DNA of 64,000 nt from CBDEGK01 sp965237855 (GCA_965237855.1 CBDEGK010000004.1:806001-870000), one strand, 5' to 3'. Shown: positions 46,969-56,550, numbered from the stretch's first letter. Translations and numbers: made by a program. The notes: generated by a model not told the origin, from the sequence alone.

Positions 46969-47971
46969 ATGAATGCCATTCGACTCAAGAAGCCCGGTGG
47001 GCTCGACAAGCTCTATATGGACAGCAGTGACCCCGTGGCGCCCGGCCCGGGCCAGGTACGGGTGCGAAACCATGCCAGCTCCCTGAACTTTCACGACTAC
47101 GCGGTGGCCATCGGCATGATCAAGGTCGAAGAGGGACGTATCCCAATGTCGGATGGTGCCGGCGTGATAGAAGAAATTGGAGAAGGAGTGACGGACTTCG
47201 CCGTCGGCGACAAAGTAGTGAGTTGCTTCTTTCCCAATTGGGCAGACGGCCGCGCCGATGCCTTTGCCAAAATCACCGACGTGCCCGGCGACCAGGTCGA
47301 CGGCTTCGCCGCCCAATCAGTCACCATGAGCCAGACTGCCTTTACCCAGATGCCTGCTGGCTATAGCTTTGAAGAGGCCGCTGCCCTGCGCCGCACTGAC
47401 CGCCTGGCGCGCAGTGATGGTGGAGGCCAAGGTGAAAGCAGGTGAAACGGTACTGGTGCAAGGCAGTGGCGGTGTCTCCGTCTTCGCCCTGCAATTTGCC
47501 AAGGCCGCCGGCTGCCACGTTATTGCCACCTCCTCCTCGGAAGAAAAAATGGCGAAATTGCGCGAGCTGGGAGCGGACGAAACCCTAAGTTACAAGGAGC
47601 ACCCCGAATGGGGGGCAGAAGTTCTCAAACTAACTGGAGGGAAAGGCGTCGACCTGGTGGTTGAAGTAGGCGGCTCCGGTACAGTTCCCCAATCTATTCG
47701 CGCGGTGCGCATGGGCGGTCATATCTCCATGATTGGCGTGCTCACCGGTATTGGTGGCGACGTGCCCACCGCCGAATTGTTTCAGAAAAATGCGGTGATC
47801 AGCGGTATCACGGTGGGCTCACGGGCTCACCAGGTGGATATGGTGCGCGCGCTTGAGAGCAATGACATCAAGCCGGTGATCAGTGATACTTTTGAACTCG
47901 GCAACCTGGCTGATGCTTTTCGCCTGCAGGAAAGCCAGGGACATTTTGGAAAAATCTGTATTACTTGTTAG
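46969..47971 (+). pseudogene. MDR-type NAD(P)-dependent alcohol dehydrogenase/quinone reductase, frameshifted
   Basis: The first 140 codons (to EEAAAL at 47388) and the remainder (PCAALTAWRAVMVEAKV from 47384) belong to one MDR protein but are in different frames. Adding back one CCCTG unit, which is tandem in the expected sequence, restores 335 residues exactly (1003+5 bases). The NAD-binding QGSGGVSVFALQFAKAAG and the tail KICITC are intact. A real 5-base deletion or an assembly error at a short repeat are both possible. Neighbours upstream (SnoaL) and downstream (flavin monooxygenase) suggest a shared pathway. Confidence 0.85.
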
Positions 47972-47981
47972 AGACTCAACC

Positions 47982-49430
47982 ATGAAAATAGCCATTATCG
48001 GCGCTGGCCCTACCGGCATAGCGGCCGGCCACGAATTGCTCAAACAGGGGTTCAGCGACTTCACCATCTATGAGGCCTCAGATGGTATCGGCGGCACCTG
48101 GTATCTGCACAGCTACCCTGGCCTGGCCTGCGATGTCTGGGCCCACGCCTACACGTTCACCGATGCGCCCAATCCCAACTGGAGCGCCAAGTTTGTGCCT
48201 CAGCCGGAAATTCAAACCTATCTGGCAAATTGCGCCAGCCGTTTCGGCTTGGACGACCATATCCAGCTCAACACCCGCATAGACAAAGCCAAATATCACG
48301 ATGGCGGCGAAGACGGCAGCTGGCTTCTCACCAGCAGTAGCGGCGAAACCTTTGCGTGCAACGTGGTGATCAATGCCATGGGTAACCAGCACACGGCGCA
48401 ATTGCCCGATCTGCCGGGCATGGACTCCTTTGCAGGAGACAGCTGGCACTCTACCTTCTGGAATCACGAGGTTGATGTGCGCGGCAAACGGGTTGCCGTG
48501 GTCGGCTCCGCTGCCGCTGCCATCCAGATAGTGCCGGAGATGGCCAAGCTGGCTTCACAGGTGACCGTGTTGCAGCGCACCCCCAACTGGATTCTCGAAC
48601 GCGGCAACAAACCCTATTCGAATTTCGCTCGCACACTCAATAAGCTGTTGCCCTTTATACCGCGCCTCCACCGCCGTGTGATGCAGGTACTGATGGGCTT
48701 CATGCACGAAGGCGCCCAACTCGGCCATAAGCGCATGGACATGTTGGAGAAAATGGGGGATGACTACCGAGAGAGTGTTATTGTCGATGCTGATCTACGT
48801 GAAATCTTAAAGCCTCAGAGCCGCTTTGGCTGCAAACGACCCGTGATCTCCGACGACTTTTACCCGGCCTTGAACCAGGACAACGTGCAACTGCTCGGCA
48901 GTGGCGCCAGCGCGATCAATGAAGAGGGGCTGATTACTACTGACGGTGAGCAAGTCGATGCCGACATCATCATCTATTGCACCGGTTACAAGCTGGCCGA
49001 CCTGGAGCGTATCGAAGTTATCGGCAAGGATGGCCGACGGCTCGCCGACGATATGGCAAAAGCTCAGCAGGCCTTTCGCGGCGTCGCCGTGCCGGGTTAT
49101 CCCAACTTCTTTTTCGGGGCCGGCCCCAACGGAGTGGTCTTATCCGTTTCCTACTTCAAATCAGTGGAGGCCAATATCGGCTACATCGTTCGGCTGCTGG
49201 CCGAGCTTACCAGCGCCGACAGCAGCACCATCGAAGCTGACGAACAACGCAATCAAACCTACAACGACTGGCTCAAGTCACAGTTCGGCCTGTTTGCCTG
49301 GGCGGATGCCGCCTGTACCAGCTACTACCAGAATGCCGATGGCACCACGCCCTTCCTGTTTCCCGGCAACTACAAAACCTTCTGCCAACAGAAGGATGGC
49401 AGTGGATTAGGTGAGTACAACGTTAACTAA
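47982..49430 (+). CDS. Flavin-containing (Baeyer-Villiger-type) monooxygenase
   Basis: The 482-residue flavoprotein has an FAD-binding GAGPTGIAAGHELL (residues ~7-20), the FMO-like GIGGTWYLHSYPGLACDVWA and a second Rossmann site VAVVGSAAAAIQIVPE for NADPH. FHGxxxHTxxWP-like text reads SWHSTFWNH. It inserts oxygen into ketones or heteroatoms. The ATG at 47982 is 10 bases after the dehydrogenase stop. It sits in a catabolic run. Confidence 0.9.
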   Translation: MKIAIIGAGPTGIAAGHELLKQGFSDFTIYEASDGIGGTWYLHSYPGLACDVWAHAYTFTDAPNPNWSAKFVPQPEIQTYLANCASRFGLDDHIQLNTRIDKAKYHDGGEDGSWLLTSSSGETFACNVVINAMGNQHTAQLPDLPGMDSFAGDSWHSTFWNHEVDVRGKRVAVVGSAAAAIQIVPEMAKLASQVTVLQRTPNWILERGNKPYSNFARTLNKLLPFIPRLHRRVMQVLMGFMHEGAQLGHKRMDMLEKMGDDYRESVIVDADLREILKPQSRFGCKRPVISDDFYPALNQDNVQLLGSGASAINEEGLITTDGEQVDADIIIYCTGYKLADLERIEVIGKDGRRLADDMAKAQQAFRGVAVPGYPNFFFGAGPNGVVLSVSYFKSVEANIGYIVRLLAELTSADSSTIEADEQRNQTYNDWLKSQFGLFAWADAACTSYYQNADGTTPFLFPGNYKTFCQQKDGSGLGEYNVN

Positions 49431-49525
49431 CCCAAGACCAGGGTCAGCAATATAGTGGTAAATGACAATTATATCAGTTACGATCTATTTCTCTTGTTAT
49501 AGACGAATCACAGATCGGGCGAGCC
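49431..49525 (+). promoter_or_regulatory. MarR promoter with operator-like site (49463-49484)
   Basis: TGACAATTA-TATCAGTTACGAT (22 bases) lies 40-60 bases before the MarR start. It is nearly repeated, reverse-complemented, at 58325-58347 (20 of 22 positions and one indel). Likely an operator of this regulator or another shared one. Confidence 0.45.
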
Positions 49526-49990
49526 ATGAGCAATATAGAAAAGCATCCCATTCCCTTCTGCTTCGACCACTACGATGATTTTCTGGGTTTCGTGGTGAGC
49601 CAAAGCGGTTATCTGCTTGGCCGGGAGCTGGGCAGCGCCATCAAGCAAGCCGGTATCGATATCACGCCCCGGGAATTTTCCATTCTCAATCGACTTCATC
49701 AGCACAAGCAACTCAACCAGAGTGAATTGGCGCAAATGACCTTCAAGGACCGACCGGCTACTACCCGCATGCTGGATAAACTGCAAAACCTCGGCTATAC
49801 GAAACGCGCCACCAGCAAAGAGGACCGGCGCGCCTTTAACGTTACCCTCACGAGCAACGGTAAAAAAGTGCGCGACAAGATCGTGCCCCTGGCGGTGAAC
49901 ATGATCGAATCGGGCTGCGAGGACATCCCGACCAAGGATCTGATCACCACCCTGCGCACCTTACAAACCATAAACAACAAACTGAAATAG
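49526..49990 (+). CDS. MarR-family transcriptional regulator
   Basis: The 154-residue regulator has a winged helix: recognition helix around KDRPATTRMLDKLQNLGYTKR (residues ~72-92) and wing SKEDRRAFNVTLTSNGKK. MarR proteins are usually repressors released by small phenolic or CoA-thioester ligands. It precedes, in convergent orientation, the SDR/enoyl-CoA hydratase run and likely controls part of the catabolic region. Confidence 0.92.
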   Translation: MSNIEKHPIPFCFDHYDDFLGFVVSQSGYLLGRELGSAIKQAGIDITPREFSILNRLHQHKQLNQSELAQMTFKDRPATTRMLDKLQNLGYTKRATSKEDRRAFNVTLTSNGKKVRDKIVPLAVNMIESGCEDIPTKDLITTLRTLQTINNKLK

Positions 49991-50011
49991 ATTTTCTTAG
50001 CAACAACATCC

Positions 50012-50776
50012 TCAAGCCCGCGGCTTGCCAACCGATACCCCGCCATCCACAACATAGTCGCCGCCTGTGCAAAACGAGGATTCCTCGCTGGCCAGAAATA
50101 CCACCATATCGGCTACTTCGCCGGCTGCCGCCATGCGGCCCAAGGGATAGCCCCCATAGGCAGCGTTGTAATCGTCATCTGACCAACCGGGGCGTTCGGT
50201 CATCTTGGTTCGGGTGGGCCCAGGTATCAGTGCATTCACCCGTATGCCGTGTGGGCCCAGCTCAATGGCCGCGGTTTTGGTCAGACCGCGGATGGCAAAC
50301 TTGGAGGAGGAGTAGGCCGACAAACCCTCGCGCCCTTCCAGCCCCTGCACCGAGGAGAAATTAATGATGGAGCCGCCACCATTGGCTTTCATGGCCTCCA
50401 GCACCGCCTTCACTCCCAGGAAGGTGCCTATCAGATTGGTATCGATCACTTTGCGGAACATGTCCAGATCCGTGTCTTCGAGGCTGGCTACACGGATCAT
50501 GCCAGCATTGTTGACCAGCACATCAATCTGTCCATACTCGCTGAGCGTAGCGGCAATAACATCAGACCAGGCCGCTTCACTGGCAATATCCAGCTCAGCA
50601 AACAAGGCTGATCCCGCGCGCTTAGTATTTAATTCCTCACACAGTTGAATCCCCTCCTCCGCGCGCCGATCCGCGACGACCACGTTCGTCCCTTCTGCGA
50701 CGAAGCGCCGCGCACTGGCTGCGCCAATGCCGCGGGCACCGCCGGTAATAATTCCAACCTTGTTTTCCAGTCTCAT
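50012..50776 (-). CDS. SDR-family dehydrogenase (3-hydroxy type)
   Basis: The 254-residue classical SDR has TGGARGIG (residues ~11-18), NNAG and the catalytic YSSSK, with SSVQGLEG for the Ser. It oxidises hydroxyl groups of alcohols, often 3-hydroxysteroids or acyl-CoA-type substrates. AGGAG precedes the ATG. It is the last gene of a minus-strand run with the enoyl-CoA hydratase 8 bases upstream. Confidence 0.92.
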   Translation of the reverse strand: MRLENKVGIITGGARGIGAASARRFVAEGTNVVVADRRAEEGIQLCEELNTKRAGSALFAELDIASEAAWSDVIAATLSEYGQIDVLVNNAGMIRVASLEDTDLDMFRKVIDTNLIGTFLGVKAVLEAMKANGGGSIINFSSVQGLEGREGLSAYSSSKFAIRGLTKTAAIELGPHGIRVNALIPGPTRTKMTERPGWSDDDYNAAYGGYPLGRMAAAGEVADMVVFLASEESSFCTGGDYVVDGGVSVGKPRA

Positions 50777-50784
50777 GGAGGCTC

Positions 50785-51540
50785 CTATCGAGTGATGGTT
50801 CGTTCGCCTTCTACAAAGGCGTTCCGCGCTTCTTCGCCATCACCCATGATGTTGAGCTGATAGGTGTAACCCTGCTCCATGCGATAGTTGGAATGCATGT
50901 CGAAGACATCGAGATGATTCAGTGCGGCCTTGGCAAAACCCACCACTGCTTTTTGTTTCTTGGCAATATTGGCCGCCACTTCGCGGGCTTGGTTCATCAA
51001 TTCTTCGGGCTCAGTCAGGTAGGCCACGGAGCCCCAGGCATGCAGCTCCGCCGCTGTTGCCGGCCGGCAGGTCAGTGACATTTCCCGCAGCTTCATAGGG
51101 GCGACCAACTTGGCCAGGTGAGAGGCACAGCCGAGGGCGCCGTTATCCACTTCCGGCAAACCGAACCGGGCTTTGGTAGACGCAACGATGATGTCGCAGC
51201 TGGCCACCATGCCCACGCCCAGCCCCATACAGAAGTCGTTCACTGCCGCGATCACCGGCACCGGACACGTGTAGATACTGTGAAAAGCCGCGTAGCAGGC
51301 CTCGCCGGACCCCAGCAGGTGATCCCAACCCTCCACACTTTGCATTTCCTTGATATCAATACCGGCGTTAAAACCCTTCCCTTCCGCGGTCAGAATGATG
51401 CAGCGCAGATCTTCATTCGCGCCCAGCTCCTGGAACACCTCGTGGATCTTCCAGGTATCTCCCACGGTAATGGAGTTAACCGGCGGGTGGCTCATCACCA
51501 CCTCGGCAATATTGTCATTGATCGTTACGTTAATCGTCAT
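50785..51540 (-). CDS. Enoyl-CoA hydratase/isomerase
   Basis: The 251-residue crotonase-fold protein has the oxyanion-hole stretch GKGFNAGIDIKEMQ (residues ~54-67) and AVNDFCMGLGVGMVASCD (residues ~100-117). Position 2 of the usual Glu pair is not clear, so it may be a hydratase, isomerase or ring-cleaving member. AGAGGAG precedes the ATG. It is next to an SDR and a flavin/F420-type oxidoreductase in an operon. Confidence 0.9.
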   Translation of the reverse strand: MTINVTINDNIAEVVMSHPPVNSITVGDTWKIHEVFQELGANEDLRCIILTAEGKGFNAGIDIKEMQSVEGWDHLLGSGEACYAAFHSIYTCPVPVIAAVNDFCMGLGVGMVASCDIIVASTKARFGLPEVDNGALGCASHLAKLVAPMKLREMSLTCRPATAAELHAWGSVAYLTEPEELMNQAREVAANIAKKQKAVVGFAKAALNHLDVFDMHSNYRMEQGYTYQLNIMGDGEEARNAFVEGERTITR

Positions 51541-51560
51541 GTCTTGGCTCCTCTGGCTAG

Positions 51561-51995
51561 CTATTGGGCAGGTGTATGTGGCTCTGGTTTATGAGTCAGT
51601 GGTGACTGGTAGTACCGCGCTACCTTGGCGGCGATCACGTACACCACGCGACTGGACCACTTGCGGCGGGGAAAATCGGTACTCAAATATTGATGAGACA
51701 GTTCATCCAGTACTTTGAGGTCATTGTCATCGCGGGTTTCAATCACCCGGCCCCTGATCAATGCCTGTTCGTAGGGGTTATCCATACTGGTGACGGAAAG
51801 GGCGATACGCGGATCGCGGGCAATATTCTGGCCCTTGATGCCCCGGCTGTCGGTGGCGATCAGCACGTAATCGCCCTCACGCCCCACCCAGGTGGGCTCA
51901 ACCTTGGGCGAGCCGTCCTCCATCAGGGTGGACAGATGGCCAAAATTGGGCGCATCCAGTAACCGTCTTACATTATCATCCAGTGGTTTGCTCAT
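51561..51995 (-). CDS. PPOX-class (pyridoxamine-phosphate-oxidase-like) oxidoreductase
   Basis: The 144-residue split-barrel protein has GHLSTLMEDGSPKVEPTWV (residues ~20-38) and GQNIARDPRIALSV, as in F420- or FMN-binding PPOX-fold proteins. Automatic annotation usually calls such proteins F420-dependent, but cofactor is uncertain. ATG 51995 is chosen; the frame runs to 52052. It lies between the enoyl-CoA hydratase and an SDR. Confidence 0.85.
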   Translation of the reverse strand: MSKPLDDNVRRLLDAPNFGHLSTLMEDGSPKVEPTWVGREGDYVLIATDSRGIKGQNIARDPRIALSVTSMDNPYEQALIRGRVIETRDDNDLKVLDELSHQYLSTDFPRRKWSSRVVYVIAAKVARYYQSPLTHKPEPHTPAQ

Positions 51996-52017
51996 GTCGT
52001 GTCTTAACTCCTCAGAA

Positions 52018-52803
52018 TCAGGCCCGGCGGCAACTGACGGACAGCGCCTCACCGGTCATATAGCTGGCGTAGTCCGAGGCCAGGAACACCACCGCGTTGC
52101 CAATTTCCCAGGTTTCGGCGGCGCGCCCGAACACCTCGTTTTGCTCAATCATTTGCTGCAGGAACTCCGGCGTCGTTACCTTCTCCAGGTGCGGATGAAT
52201 GGCCAGGCTGGGCACAACGGCGTTGATACGCACCCCGTATTCGGCCGCCTCCATGGCGGCACAGCGGGTCAGCGCCAATAGTCCCGCCTTGGAAGCCCCG
52301 TAGGCGGTTTGCCCAGCCTCGGCGCGCCAGGCGCAAATACTCGACATGTTCACTATGGCGCCACTGCCCTGCTCCTGCATGACCGGCAGTGCTGCTCGCA
52401 TGGTGCGAAAAGCGCCGGTCAGGTTAATATCCATCAGCCGCTGCCATTCCTCGGTGCTGGTTTCAACCAGCGGCCTGGTCATGCCCATACCGGCGTTATT
52501 AACCAATACGTCCAGGCGCCCCATCTCCGCAACAGCGCTGTCTACCAGCTGGTCGACTTCTACATCTGAGGAAACATCACACAATGCCCGCGGTACATCG
52601 CGCCCAATCTCCTGGGCCAACTGGTCAGCAAATTGATTCAGTCGCCCGGCGTGAATATCCGATAACATCACCGTAGCGCCCTCTTCAGCACATCGCCTGG
52701 CCGTCGCAAAACCAATGCCGGTGCCCGCCGATGCGGTTACCAGCACGGTTTTTCCGTCCAAAAGCTTGTTGCCCTGCGGGTAGGGGGGAATTTCACGGCT
52801 CAT
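52018..52803 (-). CDS. SDR-family oxidoreductase
   Basis: The 261-residue SDR has a slightly unusual nucleotide motif TASAGTGIG (residues ~24-32), NNAG and the catalytic pair in AYGASK. It begins in the last codons of the nitronate-monooxygenase gene (11-base overlap), so it is translationally coupled. Likely acts on a CoA-linked or cyclic alcohol. Confidence 0.9.
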   Translation of the reverse strand: MSREIPPYPQGNKLLDGKTVLVTASAGTGIGFATARRCAEEGATVMLSDIHAGRLNQFADQLAQEIGRDVPRALCDVSSDVEVDQLVDSAVAEMGRLDVLVNNAGMGMTRPLVETSTEEWQRLMDINLTGAFRTMRAALPVMQEQGSGAIVNMSSICAWRAEAGQTAYGASKAGLLALTRCAAMEAAEYGVRINAVVPSLAIHPHLEKVTTPEFLQQMIEQNEVFGRAAETWEIGNAVVFLASDYASYMTGEALSVSCRRA

Positions 52804-53860
52804 GGTTAAACCTCTCCAGCACCGCCTGGGCGCCTGCAATAATCTCGCGCATTAATTCCTCGCAGCTGGGCAAATCGTCAATCACACCGACACACTGCCC
52901 GCCCGACATAATGCCGTGCTCCACCTCGCCTTCCACCATGGTTTTACTCAGCAACACCGGCGTATTCGCCGCCATTACCAACTGGCTCCAGCTGTAGTCG
53001 TGATCCTGTTTCATGGCCAGCGCCTGCTGCAGCATCTGCGCCAGTGACAGCCCGGTAATGCCCTTGAGACGCAATGCGTTCATGGCGGCCCTGGGCACAC
53101 TCTGCCACAACGGGGTGGCTACCAGGTCATCAATAAAGGCGGTGCGCAGCACCCGGTGGGGATGGCCGTCAATTTGGCTGGTCACCACGGTTTCACCCGC
53201 CTTCTTGCTGAGATATTCCGCCTTCACCCGGTCGGGCACCGGTGACTCACGGGTCATTAAAAAGCGCGTGCCCATGGCCACACCCGCGGCGCCGTAACTC
53301 AGCGCTGCCATTAATCCGCGGCCGTCGAAAAAACCACCGGCGGCAATTACGGGAATGTCCACACCGTCGACGATTTGTGGCAGTAGCACTGTCGTGGCAA
53401 CCGGACCGGTATGACCGCCAGCTTCACCACCTTGTACTGTGACCGCATCCACGCCCCAGCCCGCCAGTTTCTCCGCGTGTCGCACGGCCCCTATGGAAGG
53501 TATACAGACCAAACCTGCGTCCTTGAGTTTTTTAACCAGTTTCTCGCTGGGGGCCAGCGCAAATGCGGCGACTTTCACACCCTCTTTAATCATCAAGTCA
53601 GCCCGCTCAAAGACATCCGCTGCATCTGATCGCAAATTTACGCCAAAAGCTTGAGTCGTATGATCTTTGACAAAAGCAATCTCTTCCGCCAGTTGTTGAT
53701 AGCTCATGGTCGCCGCACCAAGAATACCCAGGCCACCGGCATTGGCGGTGGCTGCGGTCAGACGCCCGTTGGAGACGTAGCCCATACCCGGCTGCACCAC
53801 CGGGTACCTGACTCCGGTGAGCTGACACAAGGGCGTGTTCAATGCCGCAGGCACACTCAT
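52793..53860 (-). CDS. Nitronate monooxygenase-like flavoprotein (NPD family)
   Basis: The 355-residue TIM-barrel flavoprotein has PVVQPGMGYVSNGRLTAA (residues ~20-37), the FMN loops GGEAGGHTGP and PVIAAGGFFDGRG, and AAGVAMGTRFLMT. NPD-family proteins oxidise nitronates or act as enoyl reductases in steroid and fatty-acid catabolism. ATG 53860 overlaps the stop of the upstream SDR (ATGA). Middle gene of a tightly packed operon. Confidence 0.9.
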   Translation of the reverse strand: MSVPAALNTPLCQLTGVRYPVVQPGMGYVSNGRLTAATANAGGLGILGAATMSYQQLAEEIAFVKDHTTQAFGVNLRSDAADVFERADLMIKEGVKVAAFALAPSEKLVKKLKDAGLVCIPSIGAVRHAEKLAGWGVDAVTVQGGEAGGHTGPVATTVLLPQIVDGVDIPVIAAGGFFDGRGLMAALSYGAAGVAMGTRFLMTRESPVPDRVKAEYLSKKAGETVVTSQIDGHPHRVLRTAFIDDLVATPLWQSVPRAAMNALRLKGITGLSLAQMLQQALAMKQDHDYSWSQLVMAANTPVLLSKTMVEGEVEHGIMSGGQCVGVIDDLPSCEELMREIIAGAQAVLERFNHEP

Positions 53861-54627
53861 GCCAACAGCCCCCCATCGGCTATCAGCGACTGGCCGGTGA
53901 TAAAGGAGGCAGCCGGGCTGGCCAGGAAGCGCACCGCACGGGCAATTTCCACTGGCTCTGCCAGGCGCTTCATCAAATTCTGGCTGGCCATGTCTTGTTC
54001 GAAGGCCTCTCGCTGGAGCGGATCCGCCGGTAATATCATGTCGGTTGCGACGGAACCGGGGGTCAGCGCATTCACCCGCACGCCCTTGCGCATCCATTCC
54101 CGAGCCAGGGTACGGGTAAAATTGAGCATGGCGGCTTTAGAGGCACAGTAGGCACCAATACCCTCCATGGGGCTGTGGGCACCGGCAGCGGTGATGTTGA
54201 CCACGGCCGCTGTACTTGCTTGCTCGAGCAGTGGCAAACACGCTTTACATAGGAACAGGGCTGCCTTGGTGTTGACGGTAAAGATCTCGTCGAATTCCTC
54301 TTCGTCGAGTTTGGCAATCAGGTGAGGCCGCAATACCGCGGCGTTGTTCACCAGGATATCCAGGCGACCAATATCAGCTGTTATAGCCGCCACCAGGTCT
54401 TTCCCAGCACCTTGTTGGCTGGCGTCATAGGCGTAGGCGTAGGCCCAGGCCTGGCCGCCGCCAGCGACTATAGTTTTCGCAACCGCCTGCGCATCTTCCA
54501 GCTTGCGCGCCGTGACAATCACCGCTGCGCCGGCACGGGAAAATTCCTCGGCGATCGCTCTGCCAATGCCCCGGCTGCTGCCAGTTACCAGTGCCGTCTT
54601 GTTGTTCAGTTCAAAGGCGTCGCTCAC
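53857..54627 (-). CDS. SDR-family dehydrogenase
   Basis: The 256-residue SDR has TGSSRGIG (residues ~16-23), NNAAVLRP and the catalytic YCASK. The start is GTG 54627 with GGAGG eight bases upstream; codons further upstream are AT-rich promoter. It is the first gene of a five-gene minus-strand run (SDR, NPD, SDR, PPOX, enoyl-CoA hydratase, and a sixth SDR), divergent from the MaoC/Rieske operon. Confidence 0.9.
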   Translation of the reverse strand: MSDAFELNNKTALVTGSSRGIGRAIAEEFSRAGAAVIVTARKLEDAQAVAKTIVAGGGQAWAYAYAYDASQQGAGKDLVAAITADIGRLDILVNNAAVLRPHLIAKLDEEEFDEIFTVNTKAALFLCKACLPLLEQASTAAVVNITAAGAHSPMEGIGAYCASKAAMLNFTRTLAREWMRKGVRVNALTPGSVATDMILPADPLQREAFEQDMASQNLMKRLAEPVEIARAVRFLASPAASFITGQSLIADGGLLA

Positions 54628-54724
54628 AGCTGCCTCCTGCTCCACATATTGTGGATTATAATAGTTGTAATTTATAACTATATCAAGTAATAATACACAA
54701 ACCGAATTCGCACTGCGTAAAACG
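54628..54724. promoter_or_regulatory. Divergent promoter with near-perfect palindrome (54661-54681)
   Basis: ATAGTTGTAA-T-TTATAACTAT is an inverted repeat, 9 of 10 positions in each arm, in the centre of a 97-base gap between two divergent catabolic operons. TATATCAAGTAA follows at 54679. Likely operator for a repressor controlling both directions. Confidence 0.6.
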
Positions 54725-55549
54725 ATGCCGAACACTCACAAATTATTCCCTTTTCCGATTGAAGCGGGCCAGGTGCAGGCCTTCAATCGCGCCATCGGCT
54801 ATCCGCCGGGGAGTGAGCTGGTGCCGCCTACCTATGTGACCGCCGCCGATCACTTCGACCCCCTGTTCGAGCGGCGGCCGAAACCTGGCGAAGCGTGGCT
54901 AGAAACCCCCATAGAAAGCCTGTTTCACGTTGAACAAACCATCACCTATCACGCGCCACTGCGGGTGGGCATGCAATGCAGCGCCCGCCGACGAGATGGT
55001 AGAAGATGGCAGAAGCAAGGTCGCACCGCTGGCAAACTGGAGTTCGTCGAGACCATCACCGATATCCTCGGTACCGATAAGGAACTGCTGCTGAGCTCCA
55101 GTTGGGTAGACGTGATCACTCAGCAGACCCACGCCTCACTGACCCGATCACAGGATTCTGGCAGCGAGCCTTCCAATGGCCAAAGCCCAGGTGGAGACTC
55201 AATAACCCCGACCCAGATCGTCATGTACGTGGGTGCCGCCGGCGATTTTCATCCCCTCCACCACGACGATGCCTACGCCCGAGAGCAAGGCTACCCCTCT
55301 ATCTTTGCGCCCGGCATGTTGACCATGGCACTGGCGGGTCGGGCCATCACCGAGCGTATTGGACAGGAAAATCTGCGCTGCTTCGGCGGTCGTTTTCGCG
55401 CCCAGGTCTGGCCCGGTGATGAACTCAAGACAGAGGTCACTGTCGCCACAGCGGATAGCAATAAGCTCAACAGCCTGACCACCAATCAACATGGCACAAC
55501 CGTATTTGAGGGTTGGGCTGAGACTTATACGTTGGAGAACGATAAATGA
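54725..55549 (+). CDS. MaoC-like (R)-specific enoyl-CoA hydratase, double hot-dog
   Basis: The 274-residue protein has an N-terminal FAS1_DH-type hot-dog half (residues ~1-140) and a C-terminal MaoC half with the hydratase motif GDFHPLHHDDAYAREQGYPSIFAPGML (D and H catalytic, residues ~173-199). It hydrates trans-enoyl-CoA. Its last codon overlaps the Rieske gene start (ATGA), so coupling is clear. It is the first gene of a plus-strand operon. Confidence 0.9.
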   Translation: MPNTHKLFPFPIEAGQVQAFNRAIGYPPGSELVPPTYVTAADHFDPLFERRPKPGEAWLETPIESLFHVEQTITYHAPLRVGMQCSARRRDGRRWQKQGRTAGKLEFVETITDILGTDKELLLSSSWVDVITQQTHASLTRSQDSGSEPSNGQSPGGDSITPTQIVMYVGAAGDFHPLHHDDAYAREQGYPSIFAPGMLTMALAGRAITERIGQENLRCFGGRFRAQVWPGDELKTEVTVATADSNKLNSLTTNQHGTTVFEGWAETYTLENDK

Positions 55550-56550
55550 ATGCGCGATTTAACATGCCCTACCCCTTCGGCTGGTTCCAGGTGGCCCTGT
55601 CAAAGGAGCTGGCCGTTGGCCAATCCCGGCCCATCCACTATTTTGGCCAGGAGCTGGTCCTGTTTCGCACCGAGAGCGGCGAGGCCAGAATACTCGACGC
55701 CTACTGTCCGCACATGGGGGCGCATCTCGGCTACGGCATCAGGAAAGAAGACGGCCACGGTGGCGAGGTGCGCGGCGACAGCATTGTCTGCCCCTTCCAT
55801 GGCTGGAGTTTCAACGGGGACGGTCAATGTACCGAGGTGCCCTACGCGAAAAATATGCCACCTAAAGCCGCCAAAGGTGAGGTCTTACTGAAGAGCTGGC
55901 CGGTACAGGAAAAGAACCAGATGATCTGGATGTGGTATCACCCCCAGTGCGAAGTGCCCGACTATGATGTCGAGGAAGTTGCAGAGTTCGCCAGCGATAA
56001 CCAGGCTTGGGGCGAACTCCAGTGTCATACCTTCATCGTCAAAACTCACTGCCAGGAGATGGCTGAGAACGGCGCCGATCCAGCCCACTTTCGCTATGTT
56101 CACGGGGTAGCTGAGTTTCCCGCCTCCTCCATGGGCTTCGATGGCGGCCATCGGCGCCAGGGCAAAGTTGATGCCCCCATGCAAACCCCCAAAGGCACTG
56201 TAGACGGCTCCATTGAGTTCGTTTGCAATGGCCCCGGGCAATCCTACACCCGCTTCACCGGCATCTGCGAAACCGTCGAAATGGGGAATGTGACGCCCAT
56301 TGACGACGAGACCGTTGAATACAACGCCATCTTTGTGCAACCGCGCGAGGATGAGGGCAAGGGAGGTGTGGCTGCCGCCATCATTAAGGATATTTGCCGC
56401 CAGATAGAGGAAGACAGCATCATCTGGGAGCGAAAAATTTATCGTGAGAAACCCATGCTCTGTGATGGCGACGGACCCATCGCCAAATTCAGAAAGTGGT
56501 ACAGCCAGTTCTACGCGGAATCACTGCATGCAGAAGAGGCAGCATCATGA
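55546..56550 (+). CDS. Rieske ring-hydroxylating oxygenase, terminal component (KshA-like)
   Basis: The 334-residue protein binds a Rieske cluster through C54, H56, C82 and H85 (CPHMGAH, CPFHGW). The mononuclear iron uses H181 and H186 in ENGADPAHFRYVHG, with D178 bridging. The overall layout fits 3-ketosteroid 9-alpha-hydroxylase-type oxygenases. It hydroxylates a ring carbon and needs a reductase, which is not in this window. Coupled by overlap to genes on both sides. Confidence 0.92.
   Translation: MNARFNMPYPFGWFQVALSKELAVGQSRPIHYFGQELVLFRTESGEARILDAYCPHMGAHLGYGIRKEDGHGGEVRGDSIVCPFHGWSFNGDGQCTEVPYAKNMPPKAAKGEVLLKSWPVQEKNQMIWMWYHPQCEVPDYDVEEVAEFASDNQAWGELQCHTFIVKTHCQEMAENGADPAHFRYVHGVAEFPASSMGFDGGHRRQGKVDAPMQTPKGTVDGSIEFVCNGPGQSYTRFTGICETVEMGNVTPIDDETVEYNAIFVQPREDEGKGGVAAAIIKDICRQIEEDSIIWERKIYREKPMLCDGDGPIAKFRKWYSQFYAESLHAEEAAS

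Noticed and set aside
47369..47400. Programmed frameshift in the alcohol dehydrogenase
   Set aside because: No slippery sequence or stimulatory fold is visible; loss of one CCCTG unit explains it.
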